Assembly (NCBI GenBank): GCA_025526995.1
Contig: JAHLKG010000006.1
Coordinates: 558,001-622,000, forward strand
Source: Powellomyces hirtus
Taxonomy: Eukaryota > Chytridiomycota > Chytridiomycetes > Spizellomycetales > Powellomycetaceae
DNA length: 64,000 nt
Reading direction: 5' to 3'
Below are positions 10,360-22,563 of this stretch, one piece after another. Made by a program: the position numbers and the translations under genes. The stretch's first letter is position 1. Each line of letters opens with the position of its first letter. The notes beneath the pieces were generated by a model. It was not told the origin of the DNA. It saw nothing but the letters and a program-made list of their open reading frames with translations, and searched no databases.

Positions 10360-12906
10360 ATGCTCTTCATCAGACGAATTTGGACTGCTGTTCCGATGGA
10401 CTGTCCACGCCGATTCATCTCGACTTCAGCCAAACTCCCGCTGTTTCGCCAGGCTGTAGCGCACGTCGAAAACACAGCTATTGTTGCGAGGAATGAAAAG
10501 TATACTTATGGGCAGTTAATGGACGATGCATGTTTAGTCCGACGGACAGTTCTCCAAAAGTGAGATTCTATAGCACATTACCAGAGCTGGTCATGAACAA
10601 TCGAATTGCGCGATTTTGATGATTTGAAAGTAAGCACCTTGCAGGCAAAGCGAGCGGGAGGAGAATAGCGTTTTTGTGTCCGCCCGGTTATGATTTCGTC
10701 CGTGCTCAATGGGGAATCTGGGCAGCTGGCGCAATCTCGGTTCCATTGTGTGCGTTAGTCATCCAAGTTACGAAATAGAGGAGGACGATATTACTGATCG
10801 AGAGGTGTTCATGCAGGCATCTCACATCCACCACCGGAGCTGGAATACACATTGATGGATTCTGGAGCCGACACCGTGATATTCCACTCTTCTCTTCAGG
10901 AGCACATCATGCCAGTGCGGGACAGGCTCAAAGGTGTCAACTGGATTGATATTGAAAGCAGTTCACAAGAAGACGGCAAGTCAGCAGAGGGTACGCCGGC
11001 GTTGAGATGCAGGGACCACTGTTCCGCAAAGCTAAAAGATGTAGCTCTGATAGCAGAGACAGCTGCTGCAAGGAATGATGATGTTCCAAGTGACGCAGGG
11101 GCGTTGATCATTTACACGAGGTATCAGTATCCTCTGAGAAACGTTTCCATTAGCACTCAACTAACCATCTGGCATAGTGGGACAACCGGTGCGCTTTATG
11201 TGTGGTTCGGCTTTTCCAGTGCCCTGGCGAAACCCACTAACTGGAGCTCAATGCAGGAAAACCAAAAGGAGTGCTGACAACGCACAAAAACCTTCAAGCG
11301 CAGGTGCAATCCCTCGCTGAAGCCTGGAAGTTCACGGCGGACGATAAGATTCTGAATGTTCTTCCACTGCATCATGTCCATGTATGGACATGGGCTTTCA
11401 TGGCGATTTCAAGCTAGTCGTATTGATTTTGCTTCTACTCTGATATCACGCGTAGGGGCTCATCAATGTGCGTGGTGGCATTCACCCAATCCGATCAATC
11501 TTAACCTATCAGCAATTTATGAGCGCTTACGATATGTCCAGGCACTGACACTTCCGCTCTGGAGCGGCGCAACTGTCGAGTTCATAACCTTTGATGCTGA
11601 AAAAGTTTGGAACCGTTGGATCGATAAACGCGACCTATCGGTTTTCATGGCCGTCCCAACGATCTACTGTTAGTGGTCTGCAACCTCTCCTCCTTGTCGA
11701 TGAATGTGCTCAACGAGAGCGGGGTTTTTTAGCAAAGTTGATTCAGCACTATGAAACCATGTCTTCGAAACAGAAGGCCAAAGCACGAGAAGCGTGCTCT
11801 CAGTTCCGCCTGATGGTCAGCGGATCAGCAGCGTTGCCGGACACAATATTCCAGAAATGGGAAACGATCAGTGGACACAGATTGCTCGAACGGTACGCGG
11901 GCATATCTATGTCTCCTGCGGCTTCATGTCGCTGCAGCTGCGATTTAGCTCAAAGTTGTCGACAGATATGGAATGACGGAGATCGGCATGGCACTTGGCA
12001 ATCCCTATGAGGGGCCACGGATTCCGGTTAAGTCACGATGCCGATCACTCGACATGTATACTCAGACGTTCTGATGGGCTGCTAGTGAATAGGGCACAGT
12101 GGGAAAACCATTTCCTGGAGTAAAAGCATCGATCCGAGACCAGAATGACCAGGAAATCAGCGGTGACGGCCCCATAAGTGGAGAACTGTTCGTCAGTGGG
12201 CCACAAGTGTTTGAAAAGTAAGACCCGAAACAGGGTCCGAGTCTCACTGCATATTCTTCCTCACCATGCATCCATTTGGCGGCGACAGATATTGGAACAA
12301 GCCAGAAGCAACTGCAAAGGAACTGCAAAACGGATGGTTTCGCACTGGCGATATCGTGTCTCGCAACGAGGACGGTGTGTACAGCATTTTGGGTCGCGCC
12401 AGTGTGGATATCATCAAGACTGGCGGGTATAAGGTATTTCACACCGAGGGCCAAAACACACGCCGGGACGCGAGCACACGCGAGAACACATACCCACAAT
12501 CTGGAAAATGAACTGCTTAGATATCTGCATTGGACATCGAACGAGAACTGCTGAGTTACCCCGCAGTCGCCGACGTGGCGGTGCTAGGCCTTCCTTCAGA
12601 GGAATGGGGGGAGATTATCGCTGCAATGGTTGTGTTCGGGAAGGTACGTTCAAGTATATCTCTTCCTCTGTTCACTCAACGCCCCGTTGCCGCCCGCTTT
12701 CATTTTGACGCATGCACATAGTCTGACATCTGAGCTAGGACCATCAGCAGTCGGCAGAGATCGAGACGCTCCGACAGTTCCTGAAAGACAGAATGGCGCC
12801 ATACAAAGTGCCCCGAAAGTTTTTAGTCGTAGATGAGTTGCCCCGGAACGTGATGGGCAAAGTCAACAAGAAGGGACTGGTCAAGTTCTTTGCCGACAAG
12901 GCGTGA
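10360..12906 (+). CDS. AMP-forming acyl-CoA synthetase, malonyl-CoA synthetase (ACSF3) type
   Basis: Likely activates malonate, or a related short acid, to its CoA thioester through an acyl-adenylate. Thirteen exons: 10360-10559, 10631-10749, 10817-11120, 11178-11188, 11257-11381, 11456-11467, 11542-11668, 11733-11892, 11966-12026, 12093-12217, 12289-12433, 12521-12643, 12739-12906; 559 residues with every phase consistent. The AMP-binding loop SGTTGKPKG is at 208-216, YGMTE at 354-358, GWFRTGD at 430-436, IKTGGYKISALDIE after that, and the catalytic lysine in [10 protein letters not shown] near 545. IKTGGYK.SALDIE and PRN.MGK match ACSF3 best. The N-terminus is arginine-rich with RRFISTSA, as in a mitochondrial presequence. 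The exon 1/2 acceptor is the least certain. Two exons are only 11 and 12 nt long. Confidence 0.88.
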
Positions 12907-13219
12907 CGGAGCGGAAGCAGTCTAGATATTTGGTAGATCTGATTAGAGTAGTTTGCCTATCTCTTCGGCTACATTACTTTGCATATTAATGATGTATTAC
13001 GTTCATCTCCCTCTTCGAACGCATGGGCAATGCAATTGCCCGCCAAGCAGCCAGATACGGTACAACCTCATAGGATGATGGTTATCCAAGATGTCACATG
13101 TTGGATCAGCACGATGTATCTCAGCGTCGAGCGGGGAAAGACGGTAGTAGCAGAAAATAGCCGGAAGGGACAAGATACAAGATATATAGAGGAAAGGAGG
13201 GAATGACTAGTGACGTAAA
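12907..13219. other. Intergenic, convergent 3' regions
   Basis: 313 bp between two facing stop codons (acyl-CoA synthetase and ITC1-like gene). No gene, repeat or RNA structure seen. Confidence 0.5.
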
Positions 13220-16200
13220 TTAAGCCCACCAGTTGACGTACGCACGTTCTCGCTCCCTAGGTCCCTCGATCCATCTCCCCTTGACCGTCTTTTCAAGGAC
13301 TTCCGCCAAATGCAGCTCCCTGTATCCTCGGCGGTCAAGAGACTGTAGCAGGTCATCCAGCTGAGTTGGGTCTTTGATATAGGCCCAAACACCGTCGGTG
13401 AGCCCTTGAATGATCACGTCTCTTTCTGCGGCGGTCAGAACCGAACCCAATGCTGCTTTGGATGGCGAGGATGGAGGAGAAATTGGATCCAGGCCTGTTT
13501 GTTCAATGTAGAGACGTGCGTGTGTCGGCGGTGGAGGTTCCACGTGCGCGGACGTTACCGGTGTCGCAGCAGATGAAAGAGGCGGTGGCTGAACGGCGGG
13601 ATCGAAGTACCAGTAGCGATTATAAAACCGATCCACTCCCAAGGGCTTGATCCTGGAAGCGGCCAGGCAGGTGGTGATGTGCTCATCAATGTCCTTGTCG
13701 CGAGACATCAAAGCGTCCAGTTTAGCATCTGTGGTTTTCCTGAAAAGAGCTCGTTCGCGGGCTATCTTCTTCGCCTGTTTTGCGACCGCCTGGGAAGCTT
13801 CAATTTCAGCGCGCTCTAGCGCCTCCTGATGCGATTGCGCAAGCCGCGCTGCTTGAAGCTTCTGAACTCGTGAGGTTGTAGACGTCACAGTAGTATAGGC
13901 CGGGCGGGTGGTGCGTCGTCGGGGCCGAGGCTGCTCCATATCGGACCCATCCGCTTCCGAGTCTCTTTCTTCAACCTTAGCATCATCTACATCCACCTTC
14001 TCCTCATCTTCCTCGTCGTCGCTTTCACTGACGGCAGGAGTTTCCTCACCAACAACGTCGATCTCAGCGGTTACATCGTTTTCATCATCGGAACCGCTAT
14101 CGCTGTTGTCACCCCGGCCAACCTCCGCTTTCGAAGACCGAGATGACGACGCCGAGGAAGCCGACGTGCTACCAGAGCTAGAGGCCGAATCGGCAGATGA
14201 AACCGAGCCTTCGTCCTCCTCGTCCCCTTCTTCCTGCGATTGTGACCCGGGACTCTGGTCCATTTCATCACTTTTGTTTGCATGTTGTTCGCGTTCGTCT
14301 CCGGTTTCGCCAGCATTTGGGGTCACGTCGTTGCGATTGGGACTTTCGCCATTGGCCCGCGCAAGTTGTTCTTCCTCCTCTCTTTCCGCTTTGAAAATCT
14401 CAGCCTTTACTGCAGCCACCTCCTTCCGTTCCTTGGCGATTTCGCGCTTCTCTTTCCGGAGTTCCGTAGCCTTCTCCAGACTCTCGTCGATGAACGTCCT
14501 GATCAGATTTGACGACCCAACTTGTTGTCGCACAAGGAATGCCAGAAGGTTTACTCTGTCATCACAGGAGATGCGCCACGTAAAACCCCATTCGGTGGTT
14601 TCAATGAGTTGATCGAAAGCGATTTTGGCTTTTGATTTCTTTTTTTTGTGGCTCAAAGTTGGCGTCGATGTGCGGCTCTTTGTGGCGGGCGCCATGGCTG
14701 CCTGCCGCCCGAGAGATCGGCTCTGCGCGCGTCTACTGCGACTGTTTGTTGACTCGTCCCCTCTATAGACGGAGTCTTCCGCATTGTGATTTATCTTACG
14801 CCGCTTCCGTAGCCCAAAAGGTCGGTCATCCTCGTGATCAATATCAAGGGTGTCCATCGGGCTGCTTTCACTGGTATCAATACTGTTGGAGTCCATTATT
14901 GCCAGGTCATCTTCGGGTTCCTTGTCTTTGATGGGCGTCATTTCTGCCTCAAGTAGATCCCCTTTTCTCAGCAAATGCACAAGCATGATCCACTTGTTGG
15001 GAAGAGTGCTAATCTCAGCCAAGTCTCTAATCACACCAGCAAGCACGATTTCCCAAGCTTTCAATCTTCCAGCATCAGGGGCATGCTTTCCTCCTGCCGA
15101 GCGTTTTCCATCGCTGGTACGACCCGCACGTCCTGGTTCCCACTTCCACCACTGATCTATGGCAGCTCGCTCATCGTCTGTCAACGCGGTGTATAACTGG
15201 ATGTATTCTGCCATGGCCGCTTGAGTTTCAGGCGAGTATTCCGACCACTGCCCTGCTGTAGCCTGTGAAGTTTCCTGGTGAACGGGTGGTGTATCTACGT
15301 CGTCAAATTTGTTTCCATAATCTTGACAGATAACATGCAGCAAGCATCCGAATGCCTCGCTGAGTAGAGGAGCTGGAGAATCAACGCCGTTGTGCGCAAG
15401 AGCATCAACAAACTCGTCCAATGTGAAGGGGAACAGCTTCAGTGGTTTTCCGTACACACACAGAAAGTTGACGACCTGTAACAAGTCTTTGACCACGAAG
15501 CTCGAGATTGGGCCAAAATCATGTGAAAAATCGGGCGCGGCAGGGACTGGTCCTAACGACGCATCAAACTGGGGCGGAGCCACCTCGAGCAGTTCCAAAT
15601 CGTCCATCGGGAATTTCAGAGGTTTGGGCTTTGGCTTCGGTTTCGATTTTGTCTTCGCAGGAGAAGCGGTAGAAGGAGGTGCGGATAACTTTGGTGGCCG
15701 GCCTTTCCGTTTTGGTCCTATTGTTTCGGGGCCTTTCGAGCTCTTGGCCTTTCGACCATTCGAGTTGGGTGAGGTGTCTGATTTTTCCTTCTCCTTCTCC
15801 TTCTTCGGCGTAGGTTTTGGTTCTCCAGTCAGCTTTCTGTGTCTGTCTTCCAGTACCTGCAGTACTGCTGGTGGCGGTGTATCCGGAACCCGATACTTCT
15901 TGACAAATTCTGGCCGGACGATCCAGGGAGCTCCAATCCACACTTCTCTTGTTGCCACGTCTCGGATGAACTTCTTGAAATTTTGCTTTGCCAAAATCTG
16001 CCTATCGCGTTTCAGTTGCGATACTGGATATATGTACTCGACCGGAAACGCTCCATCCAAATCCTGTACGGTAAGCAGATTGTGCTCATTATCAACCAGG
16101 TTAACCCGATAGAGGATCTCACTGTCGATAATCGGAAATGGGCCTTCGCTATCAATGGGCGGTTGTGTGCCATCGTTTTCTGAGGACATTGGAGGAATAG

Positions 16201-17140
16201 CTTCCAGTATTTGAGCCATCGCAAGAACGCCTCCGACGTTGATGTATATGTGCTCGCGGAGGAAGAGGTGGCTTGCGAAATGCTCGTACAGTTCTTCAGT
16301 CAGCGCGTTGAGCTTTTCCATGCTATAGTGGATCAGCTGCATCGCTGGGACACGCCATACTTCCGGGAAGGTTTCTTCGACGCGCTTTGTTGCTTGCTGT
16401 TCGGATGTGAGAGCTTCCTCGTATGTCAGGTTAGACTTGCCAGTTTTTGCACAGGAGAACTGCTTCTTTCGTAAAAATCCGTAACGGGCAATATAATCGC
16501 TAAACGCGACAGGAAAAAGGTTAGATGACCCTCTTCTCGAACACAGTGCAAGTCATCTATAATACGCGCGCGTTTTGTGCATTGCCGTGGTGCTCGGCTT
16601 TGACGCAGCGACAACAGATGCTGTGACCTTCCTTCTCTCCCAAGTCCTCCTCCGCGCGCCCAGCTTAACGTCAAAAAAAAAGACGGTATCACCTCTACGC
16701 ACATTGCCCACGCCACGGGGATGGCAATCCGAATCCCACGTTCCACATCCACTCCATAGGAACCTGTTTGCTGCCAGGTCAACTTACTCATAATTGGTGA
16801 AAATCTCGCCGGTCGTTCTGATTTGCCAGACTTCGATTTGACTGTGCAGCGCGTGATTCATCGAATCCAACTGTTCGAGCTGCAAATCCCTTCTGTTCAC
16901 ATTCGAGGATGCAGTGGCTGGAGGAGTCGCGGTAGGCGGATGGTGTGAATTGCTGGTGAACGGAGCCGAGTGGCCCGTGTATTGAGCAGAGCGCGCGACG
17001 TCTTCTGGGTTAGCGTGGCTGTTGACATTATGTTGGAATGTGGAGGGTGGCATGGCTGTAGTGACATGCCCATTCAGGGCGAGCTCCAAGTCTGGCGGGA
17101 AAGGGAGATAGTCCACGGGTTTCCGCTTGTACCAAGGCAT
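13220..17140 (-). CDS. ITC1: WAC/DDT/WHIM chromatin remodelling subunit (ITC1/ACF1-like)
   Basis: Large accessory subunit of an ISWI nucleosome-spacing complex. Exon 1 17140-16788, intron 16787-16500, exon 2 16499-13220; 1210 residues. It begins MPWYKRKPV, close to the start of the family. The WAC domain spans about residues 100-200 (EVWQIRTTGEIFTNY, then QFSCAKTGKSNLTYEEAL), and it is split by the only intron. A lysine-rich linker contains KRKGRPPKL, like an AT hook. The DDT domain is about 445-510 (HDFGPISSFVVKDLLQVVNFL). WHIM-type segments occur near 760-820 (EWGFTWRISCDDRVNLLAFLV) and near 1070 (PLGVDRFYNRYWYF). A strongly acidic, serine-rich stretch lies between them. Divergent from the kinase gene and convergent with the acyl-CoA synthetase gene. 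Confidence 0.88.
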
Positions 17141-17942
17141 TTCGAAGAGGTGAAAGTCCGCGCCAGTGCGCCTGGGCTGGGACGAGACCTATGACCGCGA
17201 GGCAATTGGGGGAGGTGGGGGCCGGAGTGGTGTTTGGCAGAAAAACGTGTTTGTTGGGGTGAACAGAGAATGTTGGGTTAAGGGCAGGGTGGGAAAAACA
17301 CGGCTTCGAAATGGGAGTCGCAAAGAAGCCTTTTTAAAACCCGCGAAGGTCGTGGGGGCGGGGTGAGAGGGGAGCGCAAACAGCAGCAGGTGAGTAGATT
17401 CAAGATGGACGGAGAAGGAAGAGGGCGCGACATCATTAGGCCGTTTATGGAAGGAACGCGCAGCGCACGGCTATCCACGTGCCTCCATGTGACGTGTGAA
17501 TTCTGGCACGTGAGTCCATGTGAGTCTAAGTTTAGCATCCACCAGCCTGGCTGGCCCCGCGCGCCTCTCTCATCATTCAAAGGACGCGTCTGTCACATTT
17601 CCCAATTCACACTTTTTGCTCACCGCCAGCGTGACATCCCACAGAGTCTTGAGCGTAAAGACTGAAATCCTCCCGTGGGAAAAAACTACCGTCCTAGGAC
17701 TCACCAAGGCAGGCGGAAACAAAAAAGAAAAGCAAACTAGCAACGTTTTCTGGCTCGTGAGACTCGCTTGTTGTTGACGTCCCACGGACTCGTTGACACT
17801 CGCCCCATTGAGCAACTCCCACTGAGGATTATACCGCAGGGAATCGTCACCACGTCTGTGATACTCGTTCGCTTTTGTTCACGTTGGAAGGACGTCTGCA
17901 TCAACTCCTCTGTTACCCCTGTCGAACTCAGTTCTATCGTTA
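17141..17942. other. Intergenic, divergent region upstream of ITC1-like and kinase genes
   Basis: 802 bp between divergent starts. It carries runs of G-rich sequence near 17205-17370 and CT-rich sequence near 17840-18000. Open frames are short and unconvincing. Likely promoters and 5' UTRs of both genes. Confidence 0.5.
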
Positions 17943-20900
17943 ATGACGAGAGTCGCACCTGGGTCAAGTCTCCCTCCAACCACCCCTCCTCCGCCATCCT
18001 TGTCAAAGCAGTTCAATGGCTCAATTGAAGCAATGACAGACCAACATCACGGGTCTGATTCTGCTGGTAGTATTTCCACACTTTATCCCGCTCCCTTCAC
18101 AACCCGGCAAGGCTCCGATTCGTTCGATATCGTTGAGAAGAAAAAAGCCGCCCAGGTAAGGCCCGAGGAGCAAAAGGAAGATTGACGAGGCGGACACGAA
18201 ACGACACAGACTGGGGTGGACGATTGACGGCAACAGATGGAACTCAATTCTATAAGAAGGATGTAGTTTGGGTCTTAGATGGATATGGCCGCGATATCTA
18301 TGTCCTTCGGTGCGCATGGTGACACCGCAGGGTAACTCCAGGCGGGTTCTTCCTACGGACTGCAGTCAGGCAATGTACCTGCGGAGTGGGATGCGTTGTA
18401 TACCGGTGTGGATGCTTTACTGTTGATGTTGCGCGTTGAAGTGTGTGAGATTTCAATCATCTCTACGCCCACATGGATGGGGTCTTTTCTCAAGTTCCAG
18501 TCTGTTCACTGGGCGAAACCGAATCGAAAGTTTGATCTGACTTTGCGTCGCTTGTTGTTCATCCGTTTCAAAGCATTCGGAAAACCAACAAGCAGCCATC
18601 GATTTCTTGGAAAACACAATTGGCCGTAGATTACCAAATGAAAGTCTCTATGTTTCTCTACGGAATGGTGTGATACTGTGCGAGTAAGGCATCGATACGA
18701 CACCGTCACTGGTAGTGGGGCTGGAATTCCTTACTCATGCCAATCGACCCATATAGGCTCATCAACAAACTGCGTCCGGGCAGCATACGAGTAATCAGCA
18801 CCCGCGATGCTCCGTTCCTGCAAATGGAGAACATCAACCGCTTTCTGACAGCCTCCAAGAACCTCGGGCTGAAAGGTCACGAACTTTTTCAGACAGTAGA
18901 TCTCTTCGAAGGCAAAGAAATGCAGCAGGTAAGCTCAAATCATACCAATCTTAGATGATGCTACAAGGAACTTCTCGGATCATACTGACACTGGAGATTC
19001 ACGACTTGGACCGTCTTCTCAGGTCATAGTGACCATTCTTACTATTGCTCGGGTTATTGCCGGGGCACCACTGAAGTCGCGGCCACCAGATCAAGTCAAC
19101 CCGTATCGAGACAATGTCATTATACACGATCCCGTCGCTATAGACGAGCCCATAATTGCGCACGAGCCCGTTCCGTCCACAACACCCACTTCCCCGCCAA
19201 AATTTCCATCCCTTCCCCCTGCGCCATATCTTCATACGAAATCTGCGTCCGCTTCTCAATTCAGCACTCCTTCCCTACCAGGCGCAGAGCCTAGCCCCAT
19301 CGAAACCGACAAGCCTGTGCCAAAGACACCAGGATCAAAGCTCAAAAAATCAGAGTCCGATGTTGCTGTTCGATCACCAAGACGGCGAACGGAATCCCCT
19401 CACCGTTCACGGCCATCAACAGCATCTGGAAGTGTGCGCAGTGCTAAAGGACTGATGGAAAAAGTCGTGGTTGGAAACTATGTATGTGGACACACTTGCT
19501 GTCGCGATGTGTCCTCACTTGTCTGACACGAAGACTTTTTGAAGCAATTGGGCAGCGGAATTGGCAAAGGTCAATTTGGCGCTGTTTATCAGTATGTTTG
19601 TGCTTTCCCATTCGCAACCTTGTTCATGAGTAGATGTGTGACGGACCTTTTTCGTCTCACAGAGCCTTGAACATAGAAACTGGACAGATAGCGGCCATAA
19701 AGAGGATACCGCTCGCAGACCGCAAAGAGCAAGGCGTCCAGGACTTGATGGTTTGTGCTTCATGTTGAGCCTGTGAATGTACCTCCAAACCATGAAAAGG
19801 CCTCATGTTCTGTGAAACTCTACAGCAAGAGGTCGAACTGCTAAAATCCCTTGCGCATCCGAACATCGTAAAGTACCTCGGATTCATGTTGCAGGAAGGC
19901 TACCTCAACATCATTTTAGAGTATGTGCTCATGAAGTGACTAGCGCAATACCATGAGGCTGATCATGTGGCTACATTACGCTAGATTCATGGAGTGCGGA
20001 TCGCTGCAAACAGTCATGAAAAAGTATGGCCTCCTCATTCCAGAAAAGCTTGCAGCGGTCTACTCTGAAGACATTCTGCGTGGTCTGGTGTATTTGCACG
20101 ATCAGGGAGTTGTACACTGTGACCTGAAGGTGAGAGGTCCCAATGGTCTTTGCTCCCAGTGTATCTACTGACGTCCAGCGGGATCCGGCTTCCTGACGGT
20201 GCATAGTGTGCAAACATTCTGACAACCAAAGACTCCAACGTCAAACTCAGTGACTTTGGTGTGAGCAAAGTGCTCAACGGCGTTGGAGAGGACGAGGGGG
20301 CTATTGGTGAGTGAGGCTGCGGAGGATGATAGCGCGCTGCGACAAGTCTAACCAGCATTTCTCAGCCGGGACACCGTATTGGATGGCACCAGAGGTACTT
20401 GTCGTTACATCCTAGTCGTTTGAGCTTGAGCCACGAATTGAGAAGGGTCTCTTCTGCCAGATTATCGAGCTCAAAGGGGCTTCAACTGCTTCCGATATCT
20501 GGAGTCTTGGCTGCACCGTCATTGAAATGATAACGGGCAAGCCGCCCTATTTGGATTTGAAGAATCCCATGACTGCCCTGTTCCGGATTGTAGAAGACGA
20601 GTCACCTCCATTACCCGCCGACATCTCACCAGTACGTTATCTTGCTCGCCTACTCTGACAATGCTATACACTCTAGCATCCTGATATCCGACTCTATGTT
20701 ACAGGAGCTTCGCGACTTCTTCTCCCTGTGCTTTCAAAGAGATGTCTCTAAACGTGCGACCGCTCGGGACCTCCTGAATCACGAGTGGATCATCAAGAAG
20801 TACAAGGTACCTAGATAAAGCTATGTCTGCATTTGATTCAACCTTTGATGAGCCCATCAGAAGCTTTGGTCATGAAATGTCTGACGTAAGTTTCACCATA

Positions 20901-21698
20901 TTGGTTTCTCGGTAGGATGCGCGGACTGCAGAAGAAAGCCTCAAACTGCTGGAAGTCGGCGCCAAAATCATACAAGAGAGCGCTCTTCAAACATCACCGA
21001 TTGCGCCAACAAAGCCTGTCGATCTGGACGCACTGGCTGCTGCAAGTCAATCTAGTGGCTCGGCTCCAATTGATCTCTCGACGAACAATGCCGCAGAAAT
21101 CCCTCCCAATGGCATAGTGGCTGGAGATATGGCAAACTTTTCCCCCATAGTGACAAGCACCATCTCGGATGCCGCTGAAGATCCTGTCAGCAGACTCTTG
21201 GCACACCAAGAAGAAGACGAGAACGACGTGGAAAGGCCGGTGATCCCGTCTAGAAATGGGCATCTTGATATGCAGGCGCCATTACATCACAGCTCCCAAC
21301 CGGCACATGAAGCTGATGATGGCGAATCAGCGAGACCACCGTCTCCTACCACCGCGGCGATAAATGCGATTATATCTGACTTGTCCATCAAAGTTGATCT
21401 TTCGGGGTCAACAACTACGAAGAAGGACAAACCGGCCGAACATACAGGTGGAAGTGGGCTTTCACAGGCCAAAGTGCCAGGGACCGCATCACCATCTGCA
21501 GTATCACCGTTGCTTCCTCGGAAAAAGACACTGGGACACAAGAAAAAGTTACCACGGCCAACGTCATCCCCAATTACACCGCTGACGGGTGGTAAATCGG
21601 ATTCAACTCCGCAGAAGTCAACACACAAGAGCAAGCGGAAAAGTTACTCTGGAGCTTCAGGATCAGTGGACAAGGACAAGGACTGCACGATCATGTGA
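17943..21698 (+). CDS. Cdc7/Cdc15-type (SIN pathway) protein kinase with N-terminal calponin-homology domain and C-terminal CaaX box
   Basis: Ser/Thr kinase of the STE11/cdc15 group. Firm exons, all in phase: 18574-18683, 18757-18928, 19023-19481, 19545-19591, 19663-19750, 19826-19920, 19985-20129, 20207-20306, 20366-20394, 20461-20631, 20705-20806, 20916-21698 (766 residues). A calponin-homology domain spans 18574-19060 ([42 protein letters not shown]). A proline/serine linker follows. The kinase domain spans 19545-20806: [13 protein letters not shown], the lysine in [21 protein letters not shown] and GTPYWMAPE. The lysine-rich tail ends CTIM, a farnesylation-type CaaX. The N-terminus is unsettled: an open exon 17943-18155 (ATG at 17943 or 18033) probably joins small exons near 18264-18312 and 18345-18402. 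In relatives this kinase group signals septation and cytokinesis. Confidence 0.82.
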
Positions 21699-22563
21699 TT
21701 GCGCACGCCGAGGCTGTTCCCTTTTGTCCATCTGACGTGGGGTTGGTTGATCGCACGGTGTAATACTTGGACGACATTCTGGGCCGTACGGTCGCGTTGC
21801 CGCATTGGTCAGGATGCAGCTTCTTCCTGAGGCTTCTTTGTCCTGTTCTCTTTTCCGCCTTTTCCCTTCCCCTTTCCTGCATTTGATTCTGTCTCGTATG
21901 TCCAATTCTGTATGTACTTTATTTACTTTCCACACTCCTGCTCCGAACCTGGCATGTTGTGCTGCTGTCATTTCTTTGCGACCAAGAGCCTGTTTCGACT
22001 TTTCTTTCAGAAATCCAACAACAACACAACAAGACCGGTGCGTACAAATGTCCACCGCATCTGTGTCGTGCAGAAAGTAAGAAGCTTCTGCTACTGCAGT
22101 CATATAATAAGCTTTTTAACTCTGGGAAAAGCGCCGCCGCGAACTCGGCTATCCACAGGCCATTCTTGTTTTGAGGGGTTGTATGTGGCTGAACCCTTTG
22201 GTGTGGATGAAACAGGGGTGGGAAGCCTCAGCCACCAACTGGCCGCAGTGGCACAGTTTTTGCAGTGCGCGCAACTCTCAACTTTCGAGCGCGCGCCTCA
22301 CAAAGGAAATCCATGATGACGAAAGATGATATCTCTTTGCCGTTTGCGCATGGCTGGGAAAACAGAGTGATCAGAGGGGAGGAGGTGTCTGCGTCTCCTG
22401 CGTCGCCTTCCCACAGACAATAAATAACTACATTCGATACTCGAACGCACTTGTTCGTTTTGACTTTTTCTCACCCGCGTTGAGCAACATATCTCGCACA
22501 AACACATTGACCCATTCGACCCGGTGTTGGCCACGCGATAAACTCTCTTGAACAAGAAGCAAA
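21699..22563. other. Intergenic between kinase and chitin deacetylase genes
   Basis: 865 bp holding the 3' UTR of the kinase gene and the promoter of the deacetylase gene. AT-rich stretches occur near 21840-22120 and 22420-22450. No supported gene in any frame. Confidence 0.5.

Noticed and set aside
1..13000. A DNA-repair gene cluster (SMC6 and AlkB-like within 10 kb)
   Set aside because: They are separated by importin and Rab7 genes on different strands and have separate promoters. Nearness is most likely chance.
14000..16112. Long plus-strand open frames (for example 13908-14612 and 15390-16112)
   Set aside because: They lie antisense to the ITC1-like exon, are Ser/Phe-rich by virtue of the opposite strand's Glu/Lys codons, and show no domain.
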